From Bifidobacterium sp. B4142 (GTDB taxonomy: Bacteria; Actinomycetota; Actinomycetes; Actinomycetales; Bifidobacteriaceae): a stretch of DNA of 64,000 nucleotides. Positions 18,781 through 27,517 of this stretch are shown piece after piece (the stretch's first letter is position 1; every line of letters begins with the position of its first letter). Both the position numbers and the translations under genes were made by a program. The stretch spans positions 95,997 through 159,996 of the forward strand of contig NZ_JAFNMJ010000004.1 in the NCBI RefSeq assembly GCF_026537325.1. Direction: 5' to 3'. The notes beneath the pieces were generated by a model, which made no database searches, was not told where the DNA came from, and saw only the letters and a list, made by a program, of their open reading frames with translations.

Positions 18781-19478
18781 ATCGACTATTTCAGCAGCTT
18801 ATTTAGTTGCACTTAATTGTCTATTGGTTACGACGAAATAGCCCGCTCAACAGAAACATCACTGACCCTACAGCTTTTTCTATCGTCTCCTGCTGATATA
18901 ACTACTCTCTGCTAAGGAGACATTACAGAACCCAGCCCTCCCCCCAACGCCGCGTCGAAAATCCTACAGACCTTGCTAGCTTAGGTATGCTACTTCCCTG
19001 CCAAGAAAGGAACCTTGTTTCATCTAGAACCACATCTAAGCGGAGACTTACTTCTTAGCCGACACACAGCACAGACATAAGCAACCACTCCAGTACGCCC
19101 AACTAAATAGCCAGCTTAGTCAACGACTCACCACATGCCCCACACTTGGGCGCACTCATCCACCCATGACAGCTAACCAGTTGAGATACCGATCGGACCG
19201 GATGTAGTTAACCGACAACACGACTTGGCTGATCAGTTAGCAGTTATTCAGAACCGAACAGTCTGCCAACATAGGTATATTGCGCACAGCCTTTCAGCAC
19301 AGATATATCTGGACAGTGACTGGCACTTACTAATGATGGTTTAATCATTCTGATCTTAAGACAAATGCAGCGATTGCTCATCAGCTCATACGGGACCTGT
19401 TTGAGCTATGAAGCAATCGCTCGTCTTATCGGCAGGGTTTGGTTAAGCAACCCCTGCAGTCGCATTCTGAGAATAGGA
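18781..19478. other. Intergenic region between trxB and parB
   Basis: About 700 bp between the convergent trxB and parB genes. It is AT-richer than average. I see no gene, RNA or repeat that I can support. Confidence 0.6.
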
Positions 19479-21074
19479 TCAAACCCAGCCTTTATCGCCC
19501 GAACGATTGCCATTATTTGGGGATTGATCCTTCTCCAAGAGAATGCCAACAATACGGTCCATATCTTCTGGCGAAGAAAATACGATTTCTATTTTCCCGT
19601 GCTTTTTAGTCCCCTTAATAGCCACCTTCGTATCAAAGTGACTTTCCAGGTCCTGGCGTACAGGGCTATCGGCCCAGGCGTTTACTCTAGGCTTTTTTGC
19701 TTTCTTCTTCGCCTGTCCGGTCTGCAAGGCGACAAGTTCCTCGGTAGATCTTACTGACAATCCCTCAGCGATGATCTTGTCTGCCAAAGCAGTCATGGAC
19801 TTTTCATCCGGTAAAGTAAGCAAGGCGCGGGCATGTCCAGCTGACAACACACCTGAGCTGACTTTTTTCTGAACACTGGGGGGTAACTTCAACAAGCGAA
19901 GTGTGTTGGTGATCTGAGGTCTGGACTTGGAAATTGACTTAGACAAACCGTCCTGAGTCAAGCCGAACTCATCGATCATTTGCTGATAAGCTGCTGCTTC
20001 TTCCAGAGGATTAAGAGCTACTCTATGGAGATTCTCGAGCAAGGCATCACGCAACATGGTGTCATCGCTCGTCGTTTTAACAATTGCAGGTATGGTATCT
20101 AGGCCAGCCAACCTAGTAGCACGCCAACGACGCTCACCCATTATGATTTCATAATGAGTTGTTTGCCGCAGATTCACGTCTCTTCGGTTTAAAAGCTGTC
20201 CCGATCGCTCTGCACCGGTCTTAGCGTCAACAACTTTTGATTTACTGCCTGCGCTGACAACTGAGGTTGTTTTATCTCCAGTTGTTCTTGGATAGTCTGC
20301 AAGAGTCGATCTTCGCACCACTATCGGCTGCAATACACCAACTTCCTTGATGGAGCGGGACAGCTCCAACAGTTCATCTTCATCGAAGATCTGCCTCGGT
20401 TGCTGTGCGTTGGGCCTAATATCGTCCACACGCACTTCAGCCAAGTACCCGCCTTGGACGGGTTCCAGCTTCTCTTGGGTATTGCCTTCTGCCTTATTTA
20501 GCTCAGTATCATTGCCAACAGGAACTGCACGGTTAACGCTTTGCCGAGCCTCTTTTGTCCTATCGTCGACAGCATCACTCGATTTCATCATCGACGATGT
20601 TTCACGTGAAACATTCGTCGTCGTAGGGCCAAAGAATAAATCACTAGGATGTTCCAAGCTGCTGATGGAGGGAACAGACCGACGCTTGGTGGTCCTCTTC
20701 GACGTTAATGTTTCACGTGAAACATCGTCGGCGATTGACTTGGAAATACTGACTCGCTTTTGTCCTGCGTTGGTACGTTTACGACCACTCTTAGAGGACT
20801 TTGCTGAATCCGCTAGCTCTGAGCCAGCACGATCCGAATGCTGAGTACTTCTTTCTGATTTTGCCTTGCCTTTTGTTGTGTCGTCCTTCTCTAGGCGCTT
20901 TTGTCCATTTGATTCCGCACCCAAACCTTGAAAAATCGGCTGCTTATTGCTTGAATTTGGTACTTTGTTATCTTGTCGCCGACTATTATTGTCAGCATTG
21001 TTTTCATCATCTTCACCTGGCAAAGCGGGGAATAGAGCCCCCAAGCCCTTGCCTAACCGTGAACGGCTTGTCAT
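19479..21074 (-). CDS. parB: Chromosome-partitioning protein ParB with a long N-terminal region
   Basis: A 531-residue ParB; typical chromosomal ParBs have about 280-370 residues. ATG 21074 is chosen because GGGGGAG precedes it with good spacing and MTSRSRLGKGLGALFP is the conserved ParB start that contacts ParA. Residues about 20-205 are a charged, low-complexity region unusual for the family. The CTPase/N-domain begins near 207, with QPRQIFDEDELLELSRSIKE and GERRWRATR (313-321). Between VLQPIVVR and GERRWRA there is an extra ~50 residues not found in standard ParB. The helix-turn-helix that reads parS (SKSISKSRPQITNTLRLL) and a C-terminal dimer domain follow. It loads on parS and organises the origin with ParA and SMC. 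It lies 4 bp after parA. Confidence 0.95.
   Translation of the reverse strand: MTSRSRLGKGLGALFPALPGEDDENNADNNSRRQDNKVPNSSNKQPIFQGLGAESNGQKRLEKDDTTKGKAKSERSTQHSDRAGSELADSAKSSKSGRKRTNAGQKRVSISKSIADDVSRETLTSKRTTKRRSVPSISSLEHPSDLFFGPTTTNVSRETSSMMKSSDAVDDRTKEARQSVNRAVPVGNDTELNKAEGNTQEKLEPVQGGYLAEVRVDDIRPNAQQPRQIFDEDELLELSRSIKEVGVLQPIVVRRSTLADYPRTTGDKTTSVVSAGSKSKVVDAKTGAERSGQLLNRRDVNLRQTTHYEIIMGERRWRATRLAGLDTIPAIVKTTSDDTMLRDALLENLHRVALNPLEEAAAYQQMIDEFGLTQDGLSKSISKSRPQITNTLRLLKLPPSVQKKVSSGVLSAGHARALLTLPDEKSMTALADKIIAEGLSVRSTEELVALQTGQAKKKAKKPRVNAWADSPVRQDLESHFDTKVAIKGTKKHGKIEIVFSSPEDMDRIVGILLEKDQSPNNGNRSGDKGWV
20598..20613. promoter_or_regulatory. parS site 2, inside parB
   Basis: Perfect TGTTTCACGTGAAACA within the parB coding sequence. 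In the parB frame it spells part of NVSRETS (V155-T159), in the low-complexity N-terminal region where sequence constraint is weak. Confidence 0.93.
20709..20724. promoter_or_regulatory. parS site 3, inside parB
   Basis: Perfect TGTTTCACGTGAAACA, 111 bp (37 codons) from the previous site and in the same codon phase. It is translated as part of DVSRETL (V118-T122). Confidence 0.93.
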
Positions 21075-21078
21075 GTCC

Positions 21079-22107
21079 TCACTCCCCCTGTCTTCTATTG
21101 GCAATATGTTCCAGTACCTGGTTCGATCTCTGGGCGATTTCTAACGCTGCCTCCTCATAAGCAATAGCACCGGCTCCTTTAGGGTCGTAGGTGACAACGC
21201 TTTGCCGGAAGCTGGGAGCTTCAGAGATTTTGACTGAACGCGGAATGGTCGTATTAAGCACTATCTCTGGATAATGTTCCTTGACCTGATCAAACACTTC
21301 TTTGCTTAACAGTGTTCGCCTATCGTACATCGTCAACAACATTGTCGAGATTACAAGGTAAGGATTATAGCTTTGCTGAACAAGCCCTATGGTATGCAGT
21401 AGCTGTTGCAGTCCTTCAAGCGCATAGTATTCAGCTTGTACTGGGATCAATACCTCATTGACTGAACACATGGCGTTCAGAACTAGCAATCCGAGACTAG
21501 GTGGGCAATCAACGAGAACATAGTCATAATGCTGATGGCAGACTTTAAGATAGTCAGCAACTGCTTTTTTCATTAGCTGATTGCGGTTGGGCATATCCGC
21601 AACTTCCAGCTCAGCTCCACTTAAGTCAATGGAAGATGGGACAACCTCAAGATTGGGGAATTCAGGGGAAACTACCTTAACGTCGTCAATCCCAAGACGG
21701 CCTTCAAGTACATCATACGTTGATGGAGTCCCGGACTCATGAGCTACTCCCAATGCAGTAGAAGCGTTGCCTTGTGGATCCATATCGATGACCAACACAC
21801 GCTGATTGAATTCAGCAAAGGCGCATGCCAAATTAACTGTAGTTGTGGTCTTCCCTACCCCGCCCTTTTGATTTGCAACGGCAATGAAGCGAGTTTTTGA
21901 AGGATGAGGGAATTCAGCCTGGCGTAAAGCCTGATAGCGTGCAGAAAGATCTGCCATTTCCGCACCTGACACCGAACCTGTCCCGTCAGCGAATATTCGA
22001 TTCAGAATATCCGTTGCCGACTCCATACCTGATGCGTTCGGCGTACCTTGCTCACCGATATCCGAGGTATTTCTCGAAACGGGTTTCACCTTCTTCGATG
22101 CGGTCAC
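21079..22107 (-). CDS. parA: Chromosome-partitioning ATPase ParA (Soj)
   Basis: A 342-residue deviant-Walker ATPase that moves ParB-parS complexes over the nucleoid. GTG 22107 is chosen because AAGGAGG stands 7 bp before it; the in-frame ATG further upstream has no such site. A basic leader of about 85 residues (TASKKVKPVSRN...) precedes KGGVGKTTTTVNLA with the signature lysine. Walker A' is followed by VLVIDMDPQGNAS, VLVDCPPSLGLL and the DNA-binding C-terminal half. It shares an operon with parB, whose ribosome-binding site lies in the last codons of parA. Confidence 0.96.
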   Translation of the reverse strand: MTASKKVKPVSRNTSDIGEQGTPNASGMESATDILNRIFADGTGSVSGAEMADLSARYQALRQAEFPHPSKTRFIAVANQKGGVGKTTTTVNLACAFAEFNQRVLVIDMDPQGNASTALGVAHESGTPSTYDVLEGRLGIDDVKVVSPEFPNLEVVPSSIDLSGAELEVADMPNRNQLMKKAVADYLKVCHQHYDYVLVDCPPSLGLLVLNAMCSVNEVLIPVQAEYYALEGLQQLLHTIGLVQQSYNPYLVISTMLLTMYDRRTLLSKEVFDQVKEHYPEIVLNTTIPRSVKISEAPSFRQSVVTYDPKGAGAIAYEEAALEIAQRSNQVLEHIANRRQGE

Positions 22108-22200
22108 GAACCATCCTCCTTTTGATAACAAATCAATTTTCCCGTCCTAGTTGGACATGTCAGAACCAATCGCTAGTTACACACAGTCACTGTTCATAAC

Positions 22201-22366
22201 TGTGGATAAGTGTGGATAGGCCCAATAACGGATCTGTCACCGACCCTCCCCTTAAATTATTAGCTTTGCCTTGTGATTATTGGCAATTCTGCCTCTTCCT
22301 GCACCACATCATGACTCACCAAGCATAATGTGGATAATTCATTTGTCAGGTCTCAATTGTGCATAA
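22201..22366. promoter_or_regulatory. DnaA-box cluster upstream of parA
   Basis: TGTGGATAA at 22201-22209, TGTGGATAG directly after it at 22211-22219, TGTGGATAA at 22329-22337 and the one-mismatch TGTGCATAA at 22358-22366 all point the same way. They lie 94-260 bp upstream of the parA start. Perfect consensus DnaA boxes are rare by chance at this density. Confidence 0.7.
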
Positions 22367-22533
22367 CTTTAAAAAACCGCGTATCAATAAATTAACTACG
22401 CCTCATCAGCACGAAGCACTATTCATAGTTATTATCAATGATTAGTCCACCTACTGAGAAGTCTTAATAACACTGCTACAAATGTCTAATTAAACTCATA
22501 GACAAATTCTTATACAACTGTACTGCAGGATAG

Positions 22534-22549
22534 TGTTTCACGTGAAACA
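22534..22549. promoter_or_regulatory. parS site 4
   Basis: Perfect TGTTTCACGTGAAACA in the parA-rsmG intergenic region, about 430 bp upstream of parA. Confidence 0.95.
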
Positions 22550-22899
22550 GCTCAATTGTTCAGGAAGTTCCATCTCATTTTTGCTTGTTAGCTTACACAG
22601 TTCGGTGTCTCAGTTCTGCCCACTCTATATTCTAAGGTGGTTTATACGCAAGCAAGGACTACCACGTATTTAGCGGACAGCACTAGTCGCAAAATTATGA
22701 ATTTAATCTGTTTCATTGTTAAGCAACCGGCATCAGTATACTGATAGGTGTTCCACTATACTTCATGAGAATATGGTTGAAAGAAAATAGCTAAAATAAA
22801 GTTCAAGGGCCATTTCTAATCAAAATATAGAGGATATCGTGATTCCCTTTCATTTATACTCAAATACCCGTGATCAAGATTATTGAATTCCATGTCAAT

Positions 22900-22915
22900 G
22901 GTTTCACGTGAAACA
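22900..22915. promoter_or_regulatory. parS site 5, one mismatch
   Basis: GGTTTCACGTGAAACA: the 14-bp core palindrome is intact and only the outermost T is replaced by G. Confidence 0.88.
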
Positions 22916-23123
22916 TTGCATCTGATCTCTAGTTAGGAGTCATCCACTCAGAGCAGCAAGGCAGAATAATGTCAGATACAAGATGCTGCAGGATAAAGCC
23001 GTCTTGCATGGACTTACTCGCATATAACATACCCTCAGCTCTTTGTGAATGGGTGAATTTGTAACACTATAAGTGGCGAAGTGCGCAACATGCCACACAC
23101 TAAAACAGATGTTGATTACGCAA

Positions 23124-23139
23124 TGTTTCACGTGAAACT
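23124..23139. promoter_or_regulatory. parS site 6, one mismatch
   Basis: TGTTTCACGTGAAACT: only the outermost base differs from consensus. It is the site nearest to the presumed oriC. Confidence 0.88.
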
Positions 23140-23540
23140 ATCTTTAGTGCACGCACTAGAAACTGTGGATGGCCTCTTGTGCTAAATTCAGCTATCCCTC
23201 CATACCCGACATCAAAAAGGCATAGTCAGCGTTGAAACCGATTTAGAAATTGCTTCTGGTTGTATTAACCGATTAATCAAGCACTCGCATATACATTTGC
23301 AAAGATCGACAGCGCTCTATGAGTATTAATGAAGATACAACGCAGATCAACACACAGGTTAGACAAACCAAACTGCACTTATGCAATGGGAACCTGTAAA
23401 TAGAAACAGCAGGGCGGGCGTAAATAAGACGAATTAGCACATGAAACAGGTAAATTGCTAGGTCACTGAGTATCAAAGGACGGCATCACCAGAGTTGGCT
23501 AATCAAGCATCCTAAAGTTGGCGGTATATCCCGTTCTAAG

Positions 23541-23798
23541 CTATAACCCTACACAATCGGCACAACAATGTTTGAAAGACAAAACCAGTAGGAAATAAGC
23601 CTTATAGCAAAGCAGTCGGAAGAGACGGGGCGATGTGTTTGATCTCAAATGAAACAGCTTTACTATTTCAAATATTATACTCATATGTGACTTATGATGG
23701 CTTTGCTCTGCGGACAGATTAGATACTGGAGGATCAAAGTCGTTAAAAGCCTCGGACTGCAAACCATTCTTAAAAAAGTCATATAGGATTTCAAACAT
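23541..23798 (-). CDS. Possible small protein, unknown
   Basis: An 85-residue frame starts with MFEILYDFFKNG and ends with a hydrophobic, Cys-containing segment. Support is the strong AAGGAGAG eight bases before the ATG, unusual in this otherwise empty region. Against it: the composition follows the AT-rich surroundings and no motif is recognisable. Treat it as a candidate only. Confidence 0.3.
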   Translation of the reverse strand: MFEILYDFFKNGLQSEAFNDFDPPVSNLSAEQSHHKSHMSIIFEIVKLFHLRSNTSPRLFRLLCYKAYFLLVLSFKHCCADCVGL

Positions 23799-24038
23799 AC
23801 TTTGTACTCTCCTTAACTGAGCATGTCATCCCTTCCGATTAGGTGGCAGACACTTTAGTTGCAGTCCGGCAAATGCAGGTTCGATCTAGTAGACAGAATC
23901 AGTCATTTCTGGTCATTTTCGACAAGGCTCTGTTTAGAAATTGATAATTTATTCTCTAATTTAGCAGAGTCTTATCTCGCTGTTGTGCAAAGACGCTGAC
24001 AACGAAGTTATTAAATTGTGCCCTATCAATATCGTGCT

Positions 24039-24920
24039 TTAGCTTTTGTCCACAAGAACTACGTGAGTGTCCTCAAGACCGGGTGCAACAGGGGCTTGAC
24101 GAACCCGTGGATTCGCTCCATGATATTTTTTTATCTCTTTAGCAGCTTTATCAAGCTCATTTTGCGCCGAACGACCTTTAAGAGCAATAAGCTGACCTCC
24201 TGACCTCAAGAGAGGTAGAGTCCACCCAGCGAGCTTGGTCATAGGTGCTACAGCCCGACAGGTCACGGCATCAAAATTCTGAGGAACTGAAGGCGCGAAA
24301 TCCATATTTGCCGGACTTGCTCCGCCCATCACAGCCGAGGATTCGGTCCCATTCGCAACTTGCTGACTGTCACCACTCCTGGTGGTGACCAAAGTCGAAG
24401 AACCGTGGCCAGAAACGGAACTAGACACTTCCTCGCTTCGGCGACGACCATGACGGTGGCTATGTGAACCTTTTTTGTTGCGCCGATTTGATGCATGAGA
24501 GGATTGCGGAGCCAGATCCTCTGCACGTTTGCGAAGCACTGACACATTAACCAGTTGCAACTCATCAATGACTTCCTGCAACCAGAGCACACGCCGCTCC
24601 ATTGGCTCGACAAGTACCACAGTGCACTGCGGAAGACACGCAGCCAGTACAATACCAGGGAAGCCCCCACCGGAACCTATATCTACCACTGTCGCTGTCT
24701 GACCATCAGTAGTCAATCGTTCACGCACAAAAGGCACAATGGCAGCTGAATTGAGTATATGCCGCTCCCAAATAATGTCTTCATCGCGGGGGCCAATGAT
24801 TCCTCTCTCCACGCCCTCACGTAGGAGCTTGTCGTGAAAACGCTGCATGGGTACTAAAGCATCGCCGAGAACCTGCCTCAAAAGGGGACTATTGTTCAAC
24901 TCATCATCCACAACAGCCAT
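24039..24920 (-). CDS. rsmG: 16S rRNA (guanine-527-N7) methyltransferase RsmG/GidB
   Basis: A 293-residue SAM-dependent methyltransferase that modifies G527 of 16S rRNA. SAM-binding [16 protein letters not shown] is at residues 78-93, preceded by [22 protein letters not shown] and a C-terminal GxxI-ALKG strand follow. The family is usually about 200-240 residues. The surplus is one Ser/Arg/His/Gly-rich segment at about 139-213, placed between the fourth beta-strand area and the FDAVTCRAV motif, so it should form a surface loop. GAGGAG precedes the ATG. It is the last gene of the rpmH-rnpA-yidD-yidC-khpB-rsmG cluster, separated from khpB by about 440 bp. Confidence 0.93.
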   Translation of the reverse strand: MAVVDDELNNSPLLRQVLGDALVPMQRFHDKLLREGVERGIIGPRDEDIIWERHILNSAAIVPFVRERLTTDGQTATVVDIGSGGGFPGIVLAACLPQCTVVLVEPMERRVLWLQEVIDELQLVNVSVLRKRAEDLAPQSSHASNRRNKKGSHSHRHGRRRSEEVSSSVSGHGSSTLVTTRSGDSQQVANGTESSAVMGGASPANMDFAPSVPQNFDAVTCRAVAPMTKLAGWTLPLLRSGGQLIALKGRSAQNELDKAAKEIKKYHGANPRVRQAPVAPGLEDTHVVLVDKS

Positions 24921-25361
24921 TTCAACTCCTCACATCTGCATTCGGCACACAATTAATCACAGCCACAGACCTTGACAGCGTCATACTGTCTTGTATCTCG
25001 TATCAAGCGGCATCTCACCCTGTCAGAATCGAAAACCTCTGGACTCCGAAGCCAGCCCATTTACCAACGTATGGTTTTCAACCACAAAAGAGCGTCAAAG
25101 GCACACATCAATATCCTAACGGAAACAGCATAGAAGGAAGCCTCTTATAGAGGATCACGAACCAAGAGCATTCCGAATTAAGCAGCATGGCAAACTAAGC
25201 ACCATCATGAGCCAGACAAGACAACATACCTGCCGAATAGCGCTACACAGACCGATAACAAAACGGACTTACACAGTATGGCCGCACCAAACAATGGAGC
25301 AATCCAAAAAGGCCGACATCACAAATACTTCATCGGAGCATAGCTCTACTTGGCTCTACTG
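24921..25361. other. Intergenic region between khpB and rsmG
   Basis: About 440 bp, AT-richer than the flanking genes. I see no gene or RNA I can support; it may hold a separate rsmG promoter. Confidence 0.5.
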
Positions 25362-26003
25362 TCACTCCCTGTCCGCGTCAGCAGGATCGTCATCAGCCCT
25401 GTAGTCAGCCGAATCCTCGACCTGATCAGCGTCATCCGCGTCCCGCGGGACGTCATACCCGACTGGCTCGTCCTCAACGTCGTCAGGCAGGTCCTCGTCT
25501 TCGTTCTTGGCCTTCAGGTAGACGGTGACGTACCGGTGAGGCTCCTCACCGTGGGAGCGTGACTTCAGCCCCTCCTCACGAACCATGTCATGGACAATCT
25601 TGCGCTCGAAAGAGTTCATAGGCTTCATATTCATGGGATCGCCAGTCTCACGGACCTCGTCAATCACATCCAGAGCCTGCTCGCGAAGATGTTCGCGCTT
25701 GCGCCTTAGGAAGCCGTCCACATCCACAATCAGATGGGAGCGCTCCCCTATCTTCTGCTGCACGGCCAGCCGTGTCAGCTGTTGAAGAGCATCAACCACC
25801 TCGCCATCCTTGCCGATCAGATGTTTGATGTCCGTATCGTCGTCAGCCACAATCTGCACGGTCGGACGGTGGTTGCGCACCCCCATCTCAATATCGCCCT
25901 CGTAATCGACGATGTCCAGCAACCCCTCCAGATAGTCGGCGGCGACATCCGCTTCCTCATTGAGTTGCTCGATGGTCTTTCCCTGGTCCAGAGACTGAGA
26001 CAT
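25362..26003 (-). CDS. khpB: RNA-binding protein KhpB (Jag/SpoIIIJ-associated)
   Basis: A 213-residue protein that binds RNA and works with KhpA in several Gram-positives. A type-II KH domain spans about residues 45-110, with the loop HLIGKDGEVVDALQQLTRL. An R3H domain (about 120-185) includes FERKIVHDMVREEG, giving the Arg-x3-His signature. The last ~35 residues are very acidic. The usual N-terminal Jag_N domain is missing, as in many actinobacterial homologues. AAGGAGAG precedes the ATG. It follows yidC, the usual arrangement. Confidence 0.92.
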   Translation of the reverse strand: MSQSLDQGKTIEQLNEEADVAADYLEGLLDIVDYEGDIEMGVRNHRPTVQIVADDDTDIKHLIGKDGEVVDALQQLTRLAVQQKIGERSHLIVDVDGFLRRKREHLREQALDVIDEVRETGDPMNMKPMNSFERKIVHDMVREEGLKSRSHGEEPHRYVTVYLKAKNEDEDLPDDVEDEPVGYDVPRDADDADQVEDSADYRADDDPADADRE

Positions 26004-26180
26004 CTATGCTCTCCTTACACGCGTTTACATCCGATTCATAACCTCAGACCCACTGGATTCCTGGTCACCAATCGAGTGTCCAGTATTGAGGATACACGGA
26101 CGTGATGATTGCAGACTACTCCAGTATCCGCCCGACCGAAAGCTGGGTCACCGCGCCAGCCATTACTGCCAATAGCTGCA

Positions 26181-27203
26181 TCAACGACCGCGACGCTTGC
26201 GGTGGGGCTGAGAACGCTGGTGGGAGACGTTCTTGTTGTTGCGGGCTTCCTCCTCCAGCCGCTTGGCCTCCATCAGCTGCTCCTCCTCCAAAGAGGGCAG
26301 CCCCTGGCGCTTGCGACGAGCGTTCTCATGGCGGTGATCCCGCTCCTCCTTGCTCTCTGCAGCCGGCGAGCCGGGAGTGGGCATATGGTGGACCTGGAAG
26401 AGGGTTCGGCCCAGATTCCAAAGGTTGTTGGTCAACCAGTAAATCAGCACGGCGAAGGGGAAGTAAATACCCGAGAAAATATACATGACCGGGAAAATGA
26501 AGGCCATCATCTGCTGCATCTTGTACTGCTGTCCCTGCATGGCCGACCTGGGCATGTTCCGTCGGACGTTGTGGAACTGCGAGTAGAACATGGCCAGGCA
26601 CATAAGCACGATGAAAACCACAATGACTATGCGGCCCGCGCCATGGGCGGACATGAAGTTGTCCGAAATCCGCAGCCCGAAGAAGGTGGTCTCTTCGAAT
26701 TCTCGCGCCACCTGTCGATTGAAGGCCCCCAGGGGTGCCCGCTTGCCCCGGGCGATGAAGGGCACGGCCGAAAGCACATAGAACATTGTCATGAAGACCG
26801 GGCCTTGGACCAGTGCGGGCAGACAGGACCCCATGGGGTTAGCATGGTTGTCCTGATAGACCTTCATGGTCTCCCGGCTCATGGCCTCTCGGCTCGCCGG
26901 ATCCTTCTTATTGCGGTACTTGTTCTGGATCTTCATCAGCTTGGGCTGCAGGGCCTGCATCTTTTGCATGGATCGCAACTGCTTGATGAAGAGCGGCAGC
27001 ACGCACAGGTTGACGACCAGCACCAGCATCACTACCGAAAGCGCCCAAGCCACGCCGGGACCCTTGTGGAACCCGATCAGGGTCAGGAACTTGTGACAGT
27101 AGGTCATGATGTAGGTCATGAGCCACTCGATGGGATACAGGATCTTGTAGAAGAAGCCGTATATGCCCGTATCGAAAGTGAAAGTGTCGTTGTTCTGGAA
27201 CAT
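26181..27203 (-). CDS. yidC: Membrane protein insertase YidC (Oxa1 family)
   Basis: A 340-residue polytopic protein that inserts and folds membrane proteins, alone or with SecYEG. The N-terminus has the short-YidC form with helix ILYPIEWLMTYIMTY. The second helix (WALSVVMLVLVVNLCVLPLF) is followed by a basic cytoplasmic hairpin (KQLRSMQKMQALQPKLMKIQ), a diagnostic feature. Three more helices and a basic C-terminal tail (HRKRRGR) follow; basic tails can contact the ribosome. It starts 2 bp after yidD, with AAGGAG inside yidD. Confidence 0.95.
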   Translation of the reverse strand: MFQNNDTFTFDTGIYGFFYKILYPIEWLMTYIMTYCHKFLTLIGFHKGPGVAWALSVVMLVLVVNLCVLPLFIKQLRSMQKMQALQPKLMKIQNKYRNKKDPASREAMSRETMKVYQDNHANPMGSCLPALVQGPVFMTMFYVLSAVPFIARGKRAPLGAFNRQVAREFEETTFFGLRISDNFMSAHGAGRIVIVVFIVLMCLAMFYSQFHNVRRNMPRSAMQGQQYKMQQMMAFIFPVMYIFSGIYFPFAVLIYWLTNNLWNLGRTLFQVHHMPTPGSPAAESKEERDHRHENARRKRQGLPSLEEEQLMEAKRLEEEARNNKNVSHQRSQPHRKRRGR

Positions 27204-27205
27204 TA

Positions 27206-27517
27206 TCAGGCCGTCTCCTTGTCTGGGGCCATGGGGGTCAGCCGGGCCTCCTCATGGGCCGTGGACCACGAGAACCGATAGAAGATGGAAAATCTTTGGG
27301 GCACGTCATCGATTCCGCCGTTGTTGAATGGCGTGCAACGCAATAGCCGCAGAACGGCCAGGATAGTTCCACGCAAGGCCCCGAACCGCCTCAGAGCGGT
27401 CAAAGCATACTGGGAGCAGGTCGGGTAGTAACGACAGCTCGGCGGCGAAAGGGGTGAGATGTGGCGCTGATACCAGCGGACTGCACCCTGCAGAGCCCGG
27501 GAGGCCAGGCCACTCAT
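27206..27517 (-). CDS. yidD: Membrane protein insertion efficiency factor YidD
   Basis: A 103-residue YidD/DUF37 protein. Its signature ISPLSPPSCRYYPTCSQYALTAL, with the conserved cysteines, and the LRLLRCTPFNNGGIDDVP end are complete. It sits at the membrane and assists YidC-dependent insertion. ATG 27517 is chosen because it overlaps the rnpA stop (ATGA) and GAAGGG stands 8 bp before it; GTG 27526 is an alternative. Confidence 0.92.
   Translation of the reverse strand: MSGLASRALQGAVRWYQRHISPLSPPSCRYYPTCSQYALTALRRFGALRGTILAVLRLLRCTPFNNGGIDDVPQRFSIFYRFSWSTAHEEARLTPMAPDKETA

Larger units (their letters stand above)
22108..24038. other. AT-rich centromere-like region between parA and rsmG
   Basis: About 1.9 kb of AT-rich DNA. 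It holds the DnaA boxes at 22201-22366, parS sites at 22534, 22900 and 23124, and the parA promoter. Only one small frame (23541-23798) has a good ribosome-binding site. With the two parS sites in parB it forms a roughly 2.5-kb block carrying five of the six parS sites. Confidence 0.7.

Noticed and set aside
19365-19757. A 130-codon plus-strand frame at the end of parB
   Set aside because: Most of it is antisense to the conserved ParB C-terminus.
22940-23476. Two minus-strand frames of 63 and 67 codons near parS sites
   Set aside because: One uses a TTG start, neither has a ribosome-binding site, and the products look like AT-rich translation.
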